From Firmicutes bacterium ADurb.Bin153 (GTDB lineage Bacteria > Bacillota > DTU025 > MWDF01): a stretch of 64,000 nucleotides of DNA. This document shows, in pieces, positions 24,158 to 33,712 of the stretch. The notes under the pieces were generated by a model, which had not been told where the DNA came from, ran no database searches, and saw only the letters and a program-made list of their open reading frames with translations. Position numbers and translations under genes: made by a program. Every line of letters starts with the position of its first letter. The stretch's first letter is position 1. Location: the NCBI GenBank assembly GCA_002070415.1, contig MWDF01000005.1:1-64000 (forward strand), in the 5' to 3' direction.

Positions 24158-25063
24158 TCAGGATCTTGGATGATGCTCGTCGTATACCTGCCTAAGCCTT
24201 ATCTTCGTCAGGTGGGTGTAGATCTGCGTGGTGCCGATGTCCGCATGTCCCAGCATCTCCTGCACGGCCCTCAGGTCGGCGCCGTTTTCCAGCATGTGCG
24301 TAGCAAACGAGTGCCTAAGCGTATGCGGGCTGACGTCCGAGCCTATCCCTGCAGCCATGCACCTTTTCTTCAGGTTCTTCCAGAAGGCCTGGCGGCTCAT
24401 CGGGCTCCCGTCGGGAGTCACGAACAGCCAGTGTGAAGGCCTGAGGTTACAGAGCTCCGACCTGCCTTTGGCCATGTACTCGTCCACCGCCTTAGCGGCA
24501 TAGCTGCCCAGCGGCACGATCCTCTCCTTGGAGCCTTTGCCGACGCACCTTACATAACCGTGTTCCGTGTTCACGTCCCCGACCTTGAGCCCCACCAGCT
24601 CGCTGACCCTTAGGCCGCACCCGTAGAGCACCTCCAGCATGGCAAGGTCCCTTAGGTCCCTCGGGCTCCTGCCGCCGAATGAACCGAGCAGCGCCTTGGT
24701 CTCCTCAAGGCTGAGGCACTTGGGAAGGGTCCTCTTCTGCCGTACGGATTCCACCGCGACCGTAGGGTCCGCCTTTATCGTCCCCTGCCTTGCGAAGTAC
24801 TTGTAGAGGCCGCGGACCGCGGCGAGCTTCCTTGCGGTGCTTGACGCCGCAAGCCCCTTCCCCGAGAGGTGGGCGACGAACAGGCCCACGGTCCTGCCGT
24901 CGGCCGAAAGCAGCATCTGCGCCGTGCACACCCCTGTGCCGCCCCTGCCCGCGAGGAAGGCCTCGTAATCTTCAAGGTCCCTTGCGTACGCGGCGAGGGA
25001 GTTCTCCGCCAGCCCTCTTTCGACCGCCAGGAAACCGAGGAAGTCCTCGATGGCCGGAAGCAT
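24158..25063 (-). CDS. xerD: Site-specific tyrosine recombinase XerD
   Basis: One half of the XerCD pair that resolves chromosome dimers at dif. SAM-like N-terminal core-binding domain (about 1-90), then the catalytic domain with R in YGCGLRVSELVGL, K in [34 protein letters not shown] (tyrosine nucleophile). 301 aa. I start at ATG 25063, with AAGGTG about 9 nt upstream. Context beside deoB marks it as XerD; the second recombinase at 59053 sits in the XerC context. A TATAAT at 25103-25108 could be its -10, but the -35 is poor. Confidence 0.94.
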   Translation of the reverse strand: MLPAIEDFLGFLAVERGLAENSLAAYARDLEDYEAFLAGRGGTGVCTAQMLLSADGRTVGLFVAHLSGKGLAASSTARKLAAVRGLYKYFARQGTIKADPTVAVESVRQKRTLPKCLSLEETKALLGSFGGRSPRDLRDLAMLEVLYGCGLRVSELVGLKVGDVNTEHGYVRCVGKGSKERIVPLGSYAAKAVDEYMAKGRSELCNLRPSHWLFVTPDGSPMSRQAFWKNLKKRCMAAGIGSDVSPHTLRHSFATHMLENGADLRAVQEMLGHADIGTTQIYTHLTKIRLRQVYDEHHPRS

Positions 25064-25103
25064 ACTCTCATCACCTTTCCGCATATTGTTTACATAATAA
25101 TTA

Positions 25104-25688
25104 TTATAGCATCACCGGCTGCTTGGGGCCATCATATCCGATCCTCCTCAGGTACCAGTTGATGAAGATGAGGGATTTCGAATCCTCAATATCTCCGCTT
25201 CCGATCATGTCATCAAGCTCCGAAGGCAGGAAGAACCTGGCGACCAGGTCCTCGTCCTCGTCCGGCACGGCGTCTGACGCACCGGTCACATGCATGAGGT
25301 ACATGTGCATATACTCGCTCGCAAATCCCGCCGCTATGAAGAAGCCCGCCACCTTCCCGTCTATGGCACAGCCCATGCCGGTCTCCTCACCGGCCTCCCT
25401 GATTGCCGCCTCCTCGGGGGATTCTCCCGGCTCGATCCTTCCCGCCGGTATCTCCCACATCGAGCGCCCCGCGGGATACCTGTACTGCCTCACAAGGCAT
25501 ACCCTGCCCTCGCAGTCCAATATGCCGCACGATACGGAATCCATGGTCCGCACAACTTCCCTCGTGACGGTCCTTCCGGACGGGAGCAGCACGGCATCCT
25601 CCTCGACGTTCATTATCCTTCCCCTGAAGACGGTCGACCCGGATAGCCGGACCTCCTTCGCCTCCCTCGCGCAAGGGCACCTGTCCAT
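25104..25688 (-). CDS. nudF: ADP-ribose pyrophosphatase-like NUDIX hydrolase
   Basis: Hydrolyses ADP-ribose to AMP and ribose 5-phosphate. NUDIX box GRIEPGESPEEAAIREAGEETGM (about 82-104) is intact, preceded by the ADPRase-type VRQYRYPAGRSMWEIPAG. The N-terminus carries CPC (residues 4-6), unusual but of unknown meaning. 194 aa. GGAGGGG lies 5 nt before the ATG, and a strong terminator (25701-25738) sits immediately upstream. Next to xerD, as nudF is in Bacillus. Confidence 0.9.
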   Translation of the reverse strand: MDRCPCAREAKEVRLSGSTVFRGRIMNVEEDAVLLPSGRTVTREVVRTMDSVSCGILDCEGRVCLVRQYRYPAGRSMWEIPAGRIEPGESPEEAAIREAGEETGMGCAIDGKVAGFFIAAGFASEYMHMYLMHVTGASDAVPDEDEDLVARFFLPSELDDMIGSGDIEDSKSLIFINWYLRRIGYDGPKQPVML

Positions 25689-25700
25689 ACGATCCCCTCC

Positions 25701-25738
25701 AATTAAAACCGGGGCGCAGGTCGTGCCCGCGCCCCGGT
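25701..25738 (-). terminator. Terminator of the buk-ptb-buk-vor operon
   Basis: A 10-bp stem ACCGGGGCGC / GCGCCCCGGT (25708-25717 with 25729-25738) followed by TTTTAATT on the minus strand. The nudF ribosome-binding site begins immediately after it. Confidence 0.9.
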
Positions 25739-25756
25739 CGCCGGATGCCTTGGCAT

Positions 25757-26293
25757 CTATCCTGCTATCTCTTCGCCCTTCTTGATCGCCTCCAGGTTGA
25801 GCGGCACGAACTTGGCCTTCGAGCCGGTCATCTTCTTCTCGATGACCTTCCCTAGGGAGCCCGTCGTCACCCAGCCGTCCGCTTTGAGCATCGCTCCCAG
25901 CATGACCATGTTGGCCACCTTCTCGCTGCCGAGGGCTTCGGCGATCTCGTTGGCGGGCACCGCTACGTACCTGAGGTCGTCCCTCTTGGGGGCCCGTTTT
26001 ATCAGGCTCGAGTTGAAGACCATCAGGCCGCCCTTCTTGATCATGGGCTCGAACTTGTCCATGGAGGGCAGGTTCATGGCTATCACGGTGTCCGGATTGT
26101 CGACTATTGGAGAGCCTATGGGCTCCTCGGATACGACTACCGCGCAGTTGGCGGTGCCGCCTCTCATCTCGGGTCCGTAGGACGGTATCCAGGAGACGTT
26201 CTTCCCTTCCAGTATGCCGGCCTCCGAAAGAAGGACTCCGGCCAGCATCAGGCCCTGGCCTCCGAAACCGGACAGGATGTATTCCTTCTGCAT
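25757..26293 (-). CDS. 2-oxoacid:ferredoxin oxidoreductase, gamma subunit (VorC/KorC type)
   Basis: Gamma subunit of a four-subunit 2-oxoacid:ferredoxin oxidoreductase that binds CoA and completes the oxidative decarboxylation complex. GFGGQGLMLAGVLLSEAG (about 9-26), SYGPEMRGGTANCAVVVS and NLPSMDKFEPMIKKGGL are typical. 178 aa. Its start abuts the beta-subunit stop. Last gene of the operon, followed by a terminator. Confidence 0.95.
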   Translation of the reverse strand: MQKEYILSGFGGQGLMLAGVLLSEAGILEGKNVSWIPSYGPEMRGGTANCAVVVSEEPIGSPIVDNPDTVIAMNLPSMDKFEPMIKKGGLMVFNSSLIKRAPKRDDLRYVAVPANEIAEALGSEKVANMVMLGAMLKADGWVTTGSLGKVIEKKMTGSKAKFVPLNLEAIKKGEEIAG

Positions 26294-27040
26294 CTACTTC
26301 GCCTCCTCAGGTACTTTGTAATCTCCGAGGGGGTAGTATGGCACCATGTTCTCGTCTACCCAGCGCATCGCCTCGTAAGGTGTCCTTCCCCAGTTGGTCG
26401 GGCAGGTGGAGAGCACCTCCACTATGTTCAGGCCCTTGCCCTCTATCTGGTTCTGGAAGGCCCTCTTTATGGACTTCTTGGCCTTCATGACGTTCGCCGG
26501 CGTGCTTACCGAGACCCTGGATACGAAATAGGCGCCCGGTATCGTAGAGAGCATCTCGGAGATCCTTATGGGGCTTCCGCAGTGCTCGACCTGCCTGCCG
26601 TACGGCGAGGTGCTCGTCTTCTGGCCGACCAGCGTAGTCGGCGCCATCTGGCCTCCGGTCATGCCGTAGATGGCGTTGTTCACGAATATGACAGTTATCT
26701 TCTCGCCCCTCATCGCCGCATGCACGATCTCAGCGGTGCCTATCGACGCGAGGTCGCCGTCTCCTTGGTATGTGAACACGATGCGGTCGGGGTGCACCCT
26801 CTTTATACCGGTCGCCATCGCCGGCGCCCTGCCGTGGGCGGCTACTACGAAGTCCGTGTCGAAGTAGTTGTAGGCGAGGACCGCGCAGCCCACGGGGGCC
26901 ACGCCGATCGTATTCTCCCTTATTCCCAGCTCGTCTATGGATTCTGCCACGAGCTTATGGATGATGCCGTGGGCGCAGCCGGGGCAATAGTGCATCGTAT
27001 TCTTGGTGAGGCTCCTTGCCGTCCTGTACACGTCCTGCAT
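26294..27040 (-). CDS. 2-oxoacid:ferredoxin oxidoreductase, beta (TPP-binding) subunit (VorA type)
   Basis: Carries thiamine diphosphate. [13 protein letters not shown] (about 18-30) and the TPP/Mg motif [12 protein letters not shown] ... [17 protein letters not shown] are complete. 248 aa. It is co-translated between alpha (3 bases upstream) and gamma. Together with the 357-aa VorB-like alpha subunit this suggests a branched-chain 2-oxoacid substrate, but 2-oxoglutarate is not excluded by sequence alone. Confidence 0.95.
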   Translation of the reverse strand: MQDVYRTARSLTKNTMHYCPGCAHGIIHKLVAESIDELGIRENTIGVAPVGCAVLAYNYFDTDFVVAAHGRAPAMATGIKRVHPDRIVFTYQGDGDLASIGTAEIVHAAMRGEKITVIFVNNAIYGMTGGQMAPTTLVGQKTSTSPYGRQVEHCGSPIRISEMLSTIPGAYFVSRVSVSTPANVMKAKKSIKRAFQNQIEGKGLNIVEVLSTCPTNWGRTPYEAMRWVDENMVPYYPLGDYKVPEEAK

Positions 27041-27043
27041 CGC

Positions 27044-28117
27044 TCAGACCCCCTTCCCCTCAATGATGGATTTGACCTGGGCGAGCACGTCGTCCCTCTT
27101 GGGGATGAGCCCTCCGGGGATGGCATGGAGGTATACCGGCTTCTTTCCGTTGACCGCAAGCCTTACGTCCTCCACCATCTGGCCCAGGCTCATCTCGACC
27201 GTCAGGAAACCGCGGACCTTGCCGGCGGCCTTGATTATGGCCTGTTTCGGGAAGGGCCATACGGTTATCGGCCTGATAAGGCCGAGCTTCGTGCCCTCCG
27301 CCCTTGCCTTGTCTACCACCGAGCGGCATACCCTGCTCGAGGTGCCGTAGGCGACCAGGGCGAACTCTGCGTCGTCCATCATGTACTCCTCCGCCCTGAC
27401 CTCGTTCTCCTCCACTTTCTTCCAAGTGTCGGCGAGCCTCTCGTTCAGCTTGTACATCAGCTCGGGGTCCAGGTCGAACGCCTTCACCACGCGGGCGGGC
27501 CTTCCCGCCGCGCCGGTCGCGCCGTATGCGGACGCCTTGGGGTCCTTGGGCTCCCTCATCGCCGGGAACGCCACAGATTCCATCATCTGGCCCAGCACCC
27601 CGTCGGCGAGTATCATTACCGGCATCCTGTATTTCTCGCCGGTCTCGAATGATATGTAGATCAGGTCCACCATCTCCTGGATGCTGGCCGGGGCGAAGAC
27701 TATGAGCCTGTAGTCGCCGTGCCCTCCCCCCTTGGTGGCCTGGAAGTAGTCGCTTTGAGCCGGCTGTATGTCGCCAAGGCCCGGTCCTCCGCGCACCATG
27801 TTCACGATAAGCGGCGATAGGAGCGAACCCGCTATGTAGGATATCCCCTCCTGCTTGAGGGAGATGCCAGGGCTGGAGGACGAAGTCATGACACGCGCTC
27901 CCGCCGACGCCGCTCCGTAGACCATGTTGATCGCGGCAACTTCGCTCTCTGCCTGCAGGAAACAGCCGCCGACTTCCGGCAGCCTCCTTGACATGTATTC
28001 GGGTATCTCGTTCTGAGGAGTAATAGGGTAACCGAAGAAGTAACGGCAGCCTGCCCTGATGGCAGCTTCGGCGACCGCCTCGTTACCCTTGAAGAGCTTC
28101 CTCTCAGACACTTTCAC
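27044..28117 (-). CDS. vorB: 2-oxoacid:ferredoxin oxidoreductase, alpha subunit (VorB type)
   Basis: Large subunit of the 2-oxoisovalerate-type ferredoxin oxidoreductase. GNEAVAEAAIRAGCRYFFGYPITPQNEI (about 11-38), QAESEVAAINMVYGAASAGARVMTSSSSPGISLKQEG and RGGPGLGDIQPAQSDYFQATKGGGHGDY are the VorB/KorA signatures. 357 aa, the single-domain form without the gamma fusion. The N-terminus is unusually conserved with VorB proteins of peptide-fermenting Clostridia. 23 bases after the ferredoxin subunit gene. Confidence 0.94.
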   Translation of the reverse strand: MKVSERKLFKGNEAVAEAAIRAGCRYFFGYPITPQNEIPEYMSRRLPEVGGCFLQAESEVAAINMVYGAASAGARVMTSSSSPGISLKQEGISYIAGSLLSPLIVNMVRGGPGLGDIQPAQSDYFQATKGGGHGDYRLIVFAPASIQEMVDLIYISFETGEKYRMPVMILADGVLGQMMESVAFPAMREPKDPKASAYGATGAAGRPARVVKAFDLDPELMYKLNERLADTWKKVEENEVRAEEYMMDDAEFALVAYGTSSRVCRSVVDKARAEGTKLGLIRPITVWPFPKQAIIKAAGKVRGFLTVEMSLGQMVEDVRLAVNGKKPVYLHAIPGGLIPKRDDVLAQVKSIIEGKGV

Positions 28118-28140
28118 AGCCTCCTTAAGATTTCTGTCGT

Positions 28141-28350
28141 TCAGGGTTTAAAGACCTCGATCGCTGAATCGGGGCACATCCTGCCGCATATGCCGCAGCT
28201 TATGCAGTCGTCCTCACGCGCCAGAAACGCGGGAAGATATCCCTTCGAGTTCGTCGCATCGGCGATACTCAGGCATTGCTTGGGACAGTACTTGACGCAC
28301 AGCTCGCAGCCCTTGCAGCGTTCGGCGTCGATCACCACTTTCTTCAACAA
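28141..28350 (-). CDS. 2x[4Fe-4S] ferredoxin subunit (VorD type)
   Basis: Electron-transfer subunit of the adjacent oxidoreductase. Two cluster motifs: CKGCELCVKYCP and CISCGICGRMCP. 69 aa. The start is a TTG at 28350, well supported by GGAGGT 6 nt upstream; there is no ATG. Position directly before vorB and the delta-subunit length support its role as part of the enzyme rather than a free ferredoxin. Confidence 0.94.
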   Translation of the reverse strand: MLKKVVIDAERCKGCELCVKYCPKQCLSIADATNSKGYLPAFLAREDDCISCGICGRMCPDSAIEVFKP

Positions 28351-28374
28351 GACTGACCTCCTTTCAGGCTGATT

Positions 28375-29412
28375 TCAACAGACCTTACCCAGGGCTCTCG
28401 CCCCCGCCTCGGCAAGGGCCATCATCTCGTCCTCGCCGGGGTATCTGAGGACCTTGGCCACGGGCGAGACCCTCTCTTCTATCAACGAGCAGATCCTGGC
28501 CGAATAGGCAAGGCCTCCGGTTATCGCAATCGCGTCTACGCGCCCTTCCAGGACGACGGCCATCCTGCCGACTTCCTTTGCCACTCCGTATACGAACGCC
28601 TTCTCGATGAGAGCCGCGTGCTCGTCGCCGGCATCCACCATCTCGCTGAGCTTCTGCCCAGAGTTCGTGCCCAGGTGCGCCACGAAGCCCCCGCCGCCGG
28701 TGAGGAGCTTCCTGGCCTCGGCGTGCGTGTACCTGCCGGAATAGCACAGCTCGACAAGCCCTGTGAGAGGAAGAGTCCCCGCCCTTTCGGGTGCGAACGG
28801 GCCTTCGCCGTCAAGGGCGTTTGCGACGTCCACGACCTTACCGGCCCTGTGCGCGCCGACGCTTACGCCACCGCCCAGATGGCAGACTATCAAGTTGACC
28901 TCGTCGTATCTCCTGCCAAGGTCGGCGGCCACCCGCCGCGCCACGGACTTCTGGTTGAGGGCGTGGAATATGCTTATCCTCGGGATCATGGGATGTCCGG
29001 AATAACGCGCGAGCGGACCGAGCTCGTCGGTCGTTACGCTGTCGGCGATGAACGCCCTTAATCCGCGCTCCTCGGCCACCTTCTTCGCTATCAGCCCGCC
29101 GAGGTTGGAGGCGTGCTGCCCCATGGGGTGCCTTAGCTTTTCGACCAGCTCGTCGTCCACCTCGTAGACGCCGCTGGGCATCGGCGGCAGAAGGCCTCCC
29201 CTTCCGACCACCCCGTCGAGCTTAGGATTCCCGCAGGATCCCAGGAACGCCGTCACCGCGCCAGTCCTGAAGTCGAGCTGGTCGTATACCGTAGGGTACT
29301 GGGCTATCAGCTCGGAGGCGTGCCTTAGCGTCTCTGCCGACGTCTGCTTCCCGTCCTCGAATATGGCAACCTTCGTAGACGTGGAACCGGGATTTATTAT
29401 CAGAAGCCTCAT
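28375..29412 (-). CDS. buk: Butyrate (branched-chain carboxylate) kinase, second copy
   Basis: Acetokinase-family enzyme making ATP from an acyl-phosphate. INPGSTSTKVAIFEDG, GRGGLLPPMPSGVYEVD, HPMGQHASNLGG, CHLGGGVSVGAH and ITGGLAYS are intact. 345 aa. I start at ATG 29412, with AGGAGG 6 nt upstream; the longer frame adds six codons. It is clearly paralogous to the kinase at 30359 but has diverged in several loops, so different acyl specificities are plausible. Lies 25 bases after ptb. Confidence 0.95.
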   Translation of the reverse strand: MRLLIINPGSTSTKVAIFEDGKQTSAETLRHASELIAQYPTVYDQLDFRTGAVTAFLGSCGNPKLDGVVGRGGLLPPMPSGVYEVDDELVEKLRHPMGQHASNLGGLIAKKVAEERGLRAFIADSVTTDELGPLARYSGHPMIPRISIFHALNQKSVARRVAADLGRRYDEVNLIVCHLGGGVSVGAHRAGKVVDVANALDGEGPFAPERAGTLPLTGLVELCYSGRYTHAEARKLLTGGGGFVAHLGTNSGQKLSEMVDAGDEHAALIEKAFVYGVAKEVGRMAVVLEGRVDAIAITGGLAYSARICSLIEERVSPVAKVLRYPGEDEMMALAEAGARALGKVC

Positions 29413-29437
29413 ATTCGCCCTCCTTACCAAAGGAAGA

Positions 29438-30343
29438 TCATGAGTTCTTGGCCACGGTCGCCGCCGTCGCCATCGAAAGCAGCTTCGTGCGGGGAGAATC
29501 GGCCCTGCTCGTCAAAACTATCGGAGCGCGCGCCCCCGAGATGACGGCGCCGCACTCGACGTTGGCGAAATAGCTGAGCGCCTTGTAGATCACATTGCCG
29601 GTGTTGATCTCGGGACACATGAGGATGTCGGCCTGGCCGGCCACCGGGCCCGATACGCCCTTGTGCTTCGCGGATTCTGCGGATACGGCGTTGTCCAGGC
29701 CGAACGGCCCGTCGACCACGCAGCCCTTTATCTGTTTGCGGTCGCTCATCTTGGCGAGGAGGGATGCGTCTATCGTCGCGGGCATGTCGGGGTTCACCGT
29801 CTCGACCGCCGCGAGGCATGCTACCTTGGGGTTGTCGTTTCCCAGGGCGTGTGCGACCTTCACCGCGTTGTTGATGATCTGGACCTTCTGGTCAAGTGTC
29901 GGGGCGATGTTCATCGCGCCGTCCGTTAGGTAGAAGAACCTGTCGAACTTGTCCGACTTGATGACGGCCACATGGGATATCAAGCTTCCGGTCCTTAACC
30001 CGACCTCCTTGTCCAACACGGCCCTTAAGAAGTCCGTCGTGCCTATGAGGCCTTTCATCAGGGTGCCGGCATTGCCGGAGCTGACGTACTGGACCGCCTT
30101 GAGGGCCGACATCGCAAGGCCCGTCTCGTCGACGACCTCCACTCTGGCAAGGTCGAGCCCGATATCCGCGGCAAGCTTCCTTATGACCGCCTCGTCGCCG
30201 AACAGCGTGAAGTCGGCGAGGTCGATCCCAATCGCCAGTTTCACGGCTTCCAAGACATCGGCGTCCCCGGCCGCGGCTATAGCTATGCGCTGCTTCCCGC
30301 CCGACCTGGCCTCATCGATTATCTGCTCGAAGGTATTGAACAT
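29438..30343 (-). CDS. ptb: Phosphate butyryltransferase
   Basis: Exchanges the CoA of an acyl-CoA (butyryl, isobutyryl, isovaleryl) for phosphate. Pta/Ptb fold with IAIAAAGDADVLEAVKLA, GNAGTLMKGLIGTTDFLRAVLD and TDGAMNIAPTLDQKVQIINNAV; GPVAGQADILMCPEINTGNVIYKAL is near the C-terminus. 301 aa, typical. AGGGAGG lies about 9 nt before the ATG. Sits between two butyrate kinase genes and supplies their acyl-phosphate substrate. Confidence 0.96.
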   Translation of the reverse strand: MFNTFEQIIDEARSGGKQRIAIAAAGDADVLEAVKLAIGIDLADFTLFGDEAVIRKLAADIGLDLARVEVVDETGLAMSALKAVQYVSSGNAGTLMKGLIGTTDFLRAVLDKEVGLRTGSLISHVAVIKSDKFDRFFYLTDGAMNIAPTLDQKVQIINNAVKVAHALGNDNPKVACLAAVETVNPDMPATIDASLLAKMSDRKQIKGCVVDGPFGLDNAVSAESAKHKGVSGPVAGQADILMCPEINTGNVIYKALSYFANVECGAVISGARAPIVLTSRADSPRTKLLSMATAATVAKNS

Positions 30344-30358
30344 CCTCCAAGACCTCCC

Positions 30359-31441
30359 TTAATAGCGTTTGACGGGAACGATGCCTTTTACCGCAAGGGT
30401 GGCGCCGTCTCCCAGGGCCTGCATCTCGTTCTCGCCGGGATAGAGCATTATCCGGCCCAGGAACCCGATCCGCCTCGTTATCTCATCCAGAAGGCGCGGC
30501 CACTTCGCCAGGCCACCCGTCAAGATCACGGCATCGAGCCTGAATGACAGCACCGCCGCATAGGCGCCGATCTCCTTGGCAATCTGGTATGCCATGGCCT
30601 GCATCACCTCGAGCGCCTTCTGGTCGCCCGCGTCGATCCTGCGGTCCACTTCCCTCGCGTCCGAAGTCCCGACGTACGCGAAGAGCCCGGCCTTGCGAAG
30701 GAACATGTCCCTGACCTCGGCTTTGGAATATTTACCAGAATAACAGAGGTCGACTATCGCCCCGGAGGGCATGGTGCCGGTCCTCTCGGGTGTGAAAGGG
30801 CCTTCGTCGTTGGAATTGTTGGCGTCGACGAGCCTTCCGTCCCTAAGGGCGCAGATCGTGGTGCCGCCTCCCATGTGCGCGATCACGAACCTCGCCTTCC
30901 CCAGATCCAAGCCGAGCTCACCGGCCGCCCTCCTCGCAGAGGACCTGGCCGACAGCGTATGCAGAAGGGAGATCCTCGGTATCTGCGGAAGGCCCGAGAC
31001 CCTGGCTTCCGGCTCGTACTCGTCAGTGCAGACGGGATCTACGATATAGGCGGGCACTCCGGCCTTCTTGGCCAGGTGCAGGGCGATGGCGCAACCGAGG
31101 TTCGATGCGTGCTGGGATACGGGGCGATCGAGCGCGTCCTCAACCATACGCTCGTCCACTTCCCAGACTCCGCCCTCCATGGGCTTAAGAAGGCCGCCCC
31201 TTCCGACGACGGCCGAAATCCCGTCAAGGGTCTCGGCTTCGCCGGCAAGGGCGGCTTCCACTGCATCTATCCTGTATTTTAACTGGTCTTTGATCTGGCC
31301 CATCGAATCTAGCTCTACTTTGTCGTGTTCTATGCTCATGGACTTGACGGGCGCGCCGTCTTTGAACACCGCCAACTTCGTGGAAGTAGAACCCGGATTA
31401 ACAGCAATTATGGTAATCGATCCCGTTGATACGCTTCCCAT
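30359..31441 (-). CDS. buk: Butyrate (branched-chain carboxylate) kinase, first copy
   Basis: Acyl-phosphate + ADP to carboxylate + ATP. VNPGSTSTKLAVFKDG, GRGGLLKPMEGGVWEVDERMV, PVSQHASNLGC, AHMGGGTTICALRDG and LTGGLAKW match butyrate kinases. 360 aa. GGAGGTG precedes the ATG. First gene of the catabolic operon, 42 bases after the pnp stop; I see no clear promoter in that gap, so transcription may continue from pnp or begin inside it. Confidence 0.95.
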   Translation of the reverse strand: MGSVSTGSITIIAVNPGSTSTKLAVFKDGAPVKSMSIEHDKVELDSMGQIKDQLKYRIDAVEAALAGEAETLDGISAVVGRGGLLKPMEGGVWEVDERMVEDALDRPVSQHASNLGCAIALHLAKKAGVPAYIVDPVCTDEYEPEARVSGLPQIPRISLLHTLSARSSARRAAGELGLDLGKARFVIAHMGGGTTICALRDGRLVDANNSNDEGPFTPERTGTMPSGAIVDLCYSGKYSKAEVRDMFLRKAGLFAYVGTSDAREVDRRIDAGDQKALEVMQAMAYQIAKEIGAYAAVLSFRLDAVILTGGLAKWPRLLDEITRRIGFLGRIMLYPGENEMQALGDGATLAVKGIVPVKRY

Positions 31442-31483
31442 AAAGGCACCTCCGAATTTCGATATCCGTATTGTTTCTCGGGA

Positions 31484-33688
31484 TCAGTCCCTACGCTTGG
31501 GCCTGGAAGTCACCTTCCCGTCGAGGTCGTCCTCACCCTTGTGGCCGTGGAACCTCTCCGGTCTCTCGCGCCTTGGCGCGGCATCCTCCGTCGCGGCGTG
31601 CTCCGGCTTTGGCAGGAGCTCCTTGCGGGACAGGTTCAGCCTGCCCTGGGAGTCGATCTCGACGAGCTTCACTGTGATCTCGTCGCCGACCTTGACGACG
31701 TCTTCGACCTTAGCGACACGTTCCGCCGCCAGCTGGGAGATATGGACCAGGCCTTCCTTGCCCGGCAGGATCTCAACGAACGCGCCGAACGTCATTATCC
31801 TGGTCACCTTGCCCGTATATACGGTACCGACCTCAGGGTCGCTCACCAAGGCCTTTATATAGTTCTCCGCCTTGATGCCGCCTTCCTGTCCGACCGAGGA
31901 GATGAACACGCGGCCGTCGTCTTCTATGTCGATATTGGCGCCCGTCATCTCCACGATCTTCCTTATCATCTTGCCGCCGGGCCCGATGACTTCGCGGATC
32001 TTGTCCACGTCGATCGTGAAGCTGATTATCCTGGGCGCGTAGGGCGAAAGCTCGGCCTTCGGCGCGCTTATGCAAGCACGCATCGTGTCCAGTATGAAGA
32101 GCCGGCCCTTCTTCGCCTGTGCCAGCGCCTTCTCGAGTATGTCCTTGGAAAGGCCCGCCACCTTGATATCCATCTGTATCGCGGTGATACCGTCTGCTGT
32201 GCCGGCCACCTTGAAGTCCATGTCGCCGAGATGGTCCTCGATTCCCTGGATGTCGGTCAGTATAGTGAAGTCCTCGCCGTACTTGACCAGTCCCATCGCT
32301 ATGCCCGCTACGGGCTTCCTGATCGGCACGCCCGCGTCCATCAGCGCCAGCGTGCTGCCGCAGATCGATGCCTGGCTGGTAGAACCGTTGGATTCTATAG
32401 CCTCGGAGACCATCCTTATCGTGTAGGGGAACTCCTCCTGCTTGGGTATGACAGGCACGAGCGCCCTTTCGGCAAGCGCCCCGTGTCCGACCTCGCGCCT
32501 TCCGGGCCCTCTTATGGGCTTGACTTCGCCGACCGAGTAGGGCGGGAAGTTGTACTGGTGCATATAGTTCTTGGACTCTTCGTGTCCGAGTCCGTCGAGC
32601 ACCTGCTCCTCGCTTGCGGAACCGAGCGTGCAGCTCGTCAGCACCTGGGTCTGTCCCCTCTGGAAGAGCCCGGAGCCGTGCACCCTGGGCAGGAGGCCGA
32701 CTTCGCAGTATAGGGGCCTGATCTCGTCGAGCGCCCTTCCGTCCGGTCGGATGTGCTCCTTAGTTATCATCATGCGTACGACCGACTTCTCGAGAGAATC
32801 CACCATATATGAGATCTCCTCGGGAGCTGATTCCTCGGCGTACTCCTCGATGAAATGCGCCTTGATGGAGGCCTTCGCCTCCTCTATCTTGGCGTCGCGA
32901 GACAGCTTGTCTGGGTTCTTGACAGCGTCGATTAGCATCTGCTCGCCGAAAGCCCTGACCTCGGCCGCTTTCTCAGACGCCGGCTCGAAGTTCTTGAACT
33001 CCAGCTTGCCCGTCCCAGCGGCCGCCACTATCTCGTCCTGGAACGCTATTATCTTCTTTATCTGCTCGTGGCCGAAGAGGATCGCATCGAGCATGTCGGC
33101 CTCGCTCACCTCGTTGGCTCCGGCTTCCACCATCAGGATGGCATCCCTCGTGCCCGCAACAACCACGGACATATCCGAGGCGTTCTGCTCTTCGATCCCG
33201 GGGTTGATGACGAACTTGCCGTCTACCCTGCCGACCTTAACACCGCCTATCGGGCCCTGGAAGGGTGTGGGCGAGACCGACAGCGCTATCGACGCGCCGT
33301 TCATGGCTACCAGTGACGGTTCGACGCCTGGCTCGACCGACAGCACGGTCGCGACAATCTGTACGTCGTTCCTGAATCCGTCAGGGAAGAGAGGCCTTAT
33401 GGGCCTGTCTATCATCCTGCCCGCGAGGATCGCGGCCTCGCTCGGCCGTCCTTCGCGCTTGATGAAGCCCCCGGGTATCTTGCCGGCGGCGTACATCCTC
33501 TCTTCGTAGTCTACCAGCAGCGGGAAGAAGTCGATCCCCTCCCTGGCCTGCTTGGCCATAGTCGCCGTGACGAGCACGACCGTTTCTCCGTAACGGCAAA
33601 GGACCGAGCCCGACGCCTGTTTGGCGAATTTACCGGTCTCGGCCGTGAATACCTTTCCTCCGATATCCATAGTGAATACTTGATGCAT
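31484..33688 (-). CDS. pnp: Polynucleotide phosphorylase
   Basis: Phosphorolytic 3'-5' exoribonuclease of RNA turnover. Two RNase PH domains are separated by an all-helical domain, followed by a KH domain (about 555-615, [19 protein letters not shown]) and an S1 domain (about 625-695). The catalytic region in the second RNase PH core (AIQMDIKV) is intact. 734 aa; the C-terminal tail is basic and disordered. I start at [12 protein letters not shown] (33688); the open frame is longer upstream but crosses the rpsO-pnp hairpin. The ribosome-binding site is weak (GAGAG). Confidence 0.97.
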   Translation of the reverse strand: MHQVFTMDIGGKVFTAETGKFAKQASGSVLCRYGETVVLVTATMAKQAREGIDFFPLLVDYEERMYAAGKIPGGFIKREGRPSEAAILAGRMIDRPIRPLFPDGFRNDVQIVATVLSVEPGVEPSLVAMNGASIALSVSPTPFQGPIGGVKVGRVDGKFVINPGIEEQNASDMSVVVAGTRDAILMVEAGANEVSEADMLDAILFGHEQIKKIIAFQDEIVAAAGTGKLEFKNFEPASEKAAEVRAFGEQMLIDAVKNPDKLSRDAKIEEAKASIKAHFIEEYAEESAPEEISYMVDSLEKSVVRMMITKEHIRPDGRALDEIRPLYCEVGLLPRVHGSGLFQRGQTQVLTSCTLGSASEEQVLDGLGHEESKNYMHQYNFPPYSVGEVKPIRGPGRREVGHGALAERALVPVIPKQEEFPYTIRMVSEAIESNGSTSQASICGSTLALMDAGVPIRKPVAGIAMGLVKYGEDFTILTDIQGIEDHLGDMDFKVAGTADGITAIQMDIKVAGLSKDILEKALAQAKKGRLFILDTMRACISAPKAELSPYAPRIISFTIDVDKIREVIGPGGKMIRKIVEMTGANIDIEDDGRVFISSVGQEGGIKAENYIKALVSDPEVGTVYTGKVTRIMTFGAFVEILPGKEGLVHISQLAAERVAKVEDVVKVGDEITVKLVEIDSQGRLNLSRKELLPKPEHAATEDAAPRRERPERFHGHKGEDDLDGKVTSRPKRRD

Positions 33689-33712
33689 CTTCTCTCTACA
33701 CTTCCTCCTCAA

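Noticed and set aside
26582-27652. 356-aa plus-strand open frame opposite vorA/vorB
   Set aside because: Antisense shadow of two well-supported genes, caused by high GC at third positions; His/Arg-rich with no domain.
28375-31441. One of the two butyrate kinases being a pseudogene
   Set aside because: Both are full length with intact phosphate and ATP-binding motifs, and both have good ribosome-binding sites.
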